A DNA stretch of 46,844 nucleotides from Apostichopus californicus (taxonomy: Eukaryota > Echinodermata > Holothuroidea > Aspidochirotida > Stichopodidae). The notes beneath the pieces are model-generated. The model was not told the origin of the DNA and did not search any database. It was given only the letters and a program-made list of their open reading frames with translations. The position numbers and the translations under genes are program-made. Positions within the stretch are counted from its first letter, which is position 1, and each line of letters begins with the position of its first letter. Positions 42,313-46,844 of the stretch are shown here, piece after piece. The stretch is taken from assembly GCA_020650975.1 (NCBI GenBank), contig JAIPMN010005700.1, forward strand, positions 1 to 46,844, written 5' to 3'.

Positions 42313-45160
42313 AACTGATTTTTAGGTTTTTACAGTAGCTGACTGTGCTCCCATTTCCCGCCCTTTCTCTGTCATTATGCAATTAGGAGATCAGCGCAAA
42401 TTGTTTTGGTATTTTTTTATTTATTTATTTTTTTACTGGGTTGTGGTCTGAACATAATTTTGTCTAGTTAATATGGCAGCTTGGTAGGGCATTACATTAG
42501 TTTTCATTAATTTTTTCAATTTTCACCAAGGAAATTTTGGCATTTCCTTCAAATACTCTTGAAGAAACCGTGTAAGGGAAGGATTAAACAGTTTACTCCT
42601 GGGTGTCATTATGACATTTGTATGAAATGTGTTATAATTTTATTAAGTTTTTGATCATGATATTGGCTAGTCTCTTTCAAGATGGGTGTCTTTGTATAAT
42701 TGCTGCAATTCACAAGGCTTCCTGCTGTAGTCTTTCTCTTCAGATGTGACAATATTTTATCCTTGCTTAGTAAGGTCATCAGTATTGGGTATAAATTTAA
42801 AAAAATGTTTAAAATTTGATAAAAGAGCTTCGCTGAAGGTTTGAAGCATTTCTTAGTTGCACTTTGACAATTAATACCTCCATCACACTCTGTGTTTACA
42901 ATTATGCAAATACATAAGAACTGGCATGGATCCAGGAAGTGTGGGGTGTAACCCCTCCCACTTTTCATTCTCACACAACAAAACGTTAATAGTTGTTATT
43001 AGCATAACCTTGAATGATTGGCCTATTTATAGACCTAATTTATAGTCTAAATATGCCTCAAGAAAGTACCATTTTACATAAAAAAAATGGCAGTTGTTGG
43101 GGGTGCAGGGTAGCTCCATCGACCTCAATTTGAAATCTCAAGCATATTTTATGACAATCCTGAACACTTTTACTTATATTTGGGACAGGGGTAAAGAAAA
43201 AACTTTTGCAATACCGTTACTAGGGGAAGCTTCAGTCCGTTGGTGTCTTTCAGGCAGAATGTTTCAAACGTCTTTTTGTAGTTTTTGAAATATTATTAAC
43301 TTGAATTTATACCTTGATTATAAGAAAATAATTTTATACAGAAAACTTACAGTCTACATAAATTTTATTAGTTTTAGGAGCTGCTGATAGTGCTGGTTTT
43401 GTTTATGTAGACAAACATAATGAATAACTTGTCAACATGTCCTAATTGTTTATAAATATTCGTGATTTTAGCATAAAAGGAATTGGCGTACAGACTTTCA
43501 TCCATGTCCTTTTCAAACATTTCCAAACAGGTAAAACTTATCCTGTCATCAATCAGTGTGACCAACATATTAACATTGATAAACAGGTTCTTTAATTTCA
43601 ACATTCCATTTTAGAATAATTGTTAAGTCTTTCAGCTAAAACATCTTGCAGTTTTATTTTTTTCTCATTAAATTTTTAATGTTTCCTGTCTGTATATACT
43701 GTTTTCCTTTTCCTTTTTTGAATCCATATTTTTAGCAAAGAATATATTTGTATATAATGTTAGGAGTATTTGACAATTTTCATGTTATCATTCTGTTGGT
43801 AAGAATGACTTTAGACAGAAAAATATATTTTGATATGTTGTATACCATCAAAGAAGAAAGCCATCAGTCCAAGTCGCATGTCTATATCACTTTTAATTTT
43901 TTGAGAAATCACCCTTTGAACATCTGAGTGTCAACAGTTGAAGTGGCTGGACTACTTAGTCTAACGCAAAGTTCTTTAGGTCATTTCCTCAGATGTGATG
44001 CAAGAACATAACACTTGCGTGTTCTCAACAAAAAAAACAGTTTTACAAAGCATTAATAATTTGTCACAGACACATGGTATTGAGTGTCATGCAAAGGTTC
44101 TCTGTTTTGTAATATTAATTTTACAGAACATGTTTTGTAGTGTAATTAGAATTTATAACACAATTAATTAACATTAACATTAAAGGCATTGAAGACTCGC
44201 CCCAAACCGCATGCGGCTATCTGAAAAAGTTAACTTTCTGTTGCTTGCAAGTGACGTTTTGTTCGTGTCGCTACAAAATGCAGACGGTAATGAAACGTGA
44301 TACCTTGTTATCTTTAGCTGGACCTGAGATGTCCATCGCTGTATCGTTTGTACACTGTGCTGTGGGTATTGACCGCAGCTGTATGTACTGACTGTACACT
44401 AGTGTCTAATTACCGACAGTAGCAAGCTGTGTGTGTATTTTCTGGGATCGATGGTAGTGTTTAACACTAAGTTCTGTTACACCTCATTCGAAACTAGGTC
44501 AGATTACCAGCATTAGACGTTTCTTTTTGCGCGAGTCTTCACACCCTTTAAAGGAGCATTCCAGAGATATAGCATATTTTAAAGTTGAATATATTTAAAG
44601 CCCAATAACCCAAAATACTAATGTTAACATTTCTTAATATAACCTGTCACTACCAGTGTTTAAGAAGCCATACTGCTTTCTTTTCCACCATTAAAATTGT
44701 GAAATCAAAATTTAGAGAATAAAACCTGAGGGACTTCATTTTTTTCCCCCTTTTTTTGTGGCATTGCATGTCATACAGGCATTGAAAAATGGCAGCTTAT
44801 GTACTTTAAAGCTTGCTATAACCTAAACGGGACAAGATTGTTTTCACATGTTTGGGGGACTCGTTCATTACCATCATCTCAATCAAATGAGATAAAAGAT
44901 AAACTGTTTGTTTTGCTTGTCTTTTAACAAGACAATTTGTTGAGGACTGCTTGTGTAATGTTATTAAGGTCATGTAAATTTACTTTGTAACACTTAGTGT
45001 GTGCTCTTTATCATTATTTTTTCTATACCACTATTACCTTTCCGAAAGAATAAACAGTTGTATAAGATATTTTCAGGGTAGATTGTATATTTTGCAAGTC
45101 ATGTACACGTTTGATGAATTTGTGGAATAAAAGATTTCAAACACAAATACTATTGGCTTA
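42313..45160 (+). other. EVC2: probable EVC2 3' UTR
   Basis: Downstream of the stop the sequence is AT-rich, contains no recognised exon, and includes MITE copy 6. AATAAA hexamers occur at 44718-44723, 45049-45054 and 45126-45131. The last is followed by a plausible cleavage region. Which signal is used cannot be decided from sequence; a shorter 3' UTR with a variant signal is possible. Confidence 0.4.
44180..44551 (-). mobile_element. TTAA-flanked MITE, copy 6
   Basis: Same orientation as copy 1, about 372 bp, TTAA on both sides. It lies downstream of the EVC2 stop, probably within the transcribed 3' UTR if the poly(A) signals near 45.1 kb are used. Confidence 0.85.
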
Positions 45161-45274
45161 TGTTTTAACTGGTGTCATTTTGAATCATCAATCTCTCTTG
45201 CTTTACCCATTACTTTTGATGGACGTGGGGGAGGGGGTGGGGGGTTGGATCTTGTCATTATCTCCTCTTAAATA

Positions 45275-45553
45275 GTGTCTCTTTTACATAGTGCCCTCTG
45301 TTTACCACCTGAGCCTAAAACTAAATGGAGTATAGGTTCATCCTTACTTGTCAAACTAGTTTTCTTTTTGGCTGGCATTTCATATATTTTCAGACAGAAT
45401 AAACTGCACTCTATTTGGAGAGAGAAAACTGTTCTGAAAACCAAAATTGTTAGGATAGATGAAAGATGTAAGTGTGATAACTGGCAGGAATGGGTAGCAG
45501 ATGGGTACAGGAGGGGGACCAGGAGGGTCGAGCTGGACCTATTCTTTCTATAA
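45275..45553 (+). pseudogene. possible retroelement-derived fragment
   Basis: An open frame reads WSIGSSLLVKLVFFLAGISY, then IFRQNKLHSIWREK and KIVRIDERCKCDNWQEW. The IW-RE/R-N-LH pattern faintly resembles the segment after the RT domain in some non-LTR elements. No start context or neighbouring exons support a gene. Confidence 0.3.

Positions 45554-46844
<1,291 letters not shown>

Noticed and set aside
42149..42382. 77-codon minus-strand open frame
   Set aside because: It is the antisense shadow of the last EVC2 exon.
42609..42974. 121-codon minus-strand open frame in the EVC2 3' region
   Set aside because: Low-complexity AT-rich translation with no motif, no splice context and no similarity I recognise.

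Overview
The window is animal genomic DNA: short exons with GT-AG introns, AT-rich introns full of degenerate transposons, SINEs and microsatellites, and no operons. It carries two divergently transcribed genes that I identify as the two subunits of the Ellis-van Creveld complex, EVC (minus strand, 964-15666, its 3' part beyond the left edge) and EVC2/limbin (plus strand, 17734-42312, complete coding sequence). These proteins form a ciliary membrane complex that promotes Smoothened signalling in the Hedgehog pathway. Invertebrate-style divergence plus the repeat families suggest a non-vertebrate deuterostome. An echinoderm, perhaps a sea cucumber, is my best guess, made from familiarity with the repeats and not from a search.

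Layout. 1-15666: EVC. Seventeen coding exons in the window join in frame into about 773 codons, starting with an N-terminal membrane anchor and followed by coiled coil. Two copies of a Penelope-like or similar repeat lie in inverted orientation around exon 12, and a 524-bp hAT-type non-autonomous element with a perfect 8-bp target duplication sits in the intron between exons 9 and 10. 15667-17733: the shared head-to-head interval of about 2.1 kb, holding a decayed non-LTR reverse-transcriptase tail. 17734-42312: EVC2. Twenty-four coding exons whose lengths sum to 4653 nt, exactly 1550 codons plus stop, with every intron phase consistent: signal peptide, glycosylated ectodomain of about 490 residues, one membrane span, and a cytoplasmic coiled-coil region of about 1000 residues. 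Its introns hold five of six copies of a ~370-bp TTAA-flanked MITE, two tRNA-derived SINEs, a second RT fragment, a 400-bp hAT-like element and several local tandem duplications. 42313-46740: probable long 3' UTR with the sixth MITE, then apparently intergenic DNA with a possible RT fragment. 46741-46844 is a pure G run, most likely an assembly or sequencing artefact.

The most interesting observations are: conservation of the EVC/EVC2 head-to-head arrangement; tandem duplications that have copied EVC2 splice sites (the 3' splice site before the exon at 35219 and the 5' splice site after the exon at 38498-38721); and two internal exons, one in each gene, bracketed by inverted repeats of 220-370 bp that could promote back-splicing. 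I found no CRISPR array, prokaryotic feature or clear genuine tRNA/rRNA gene.
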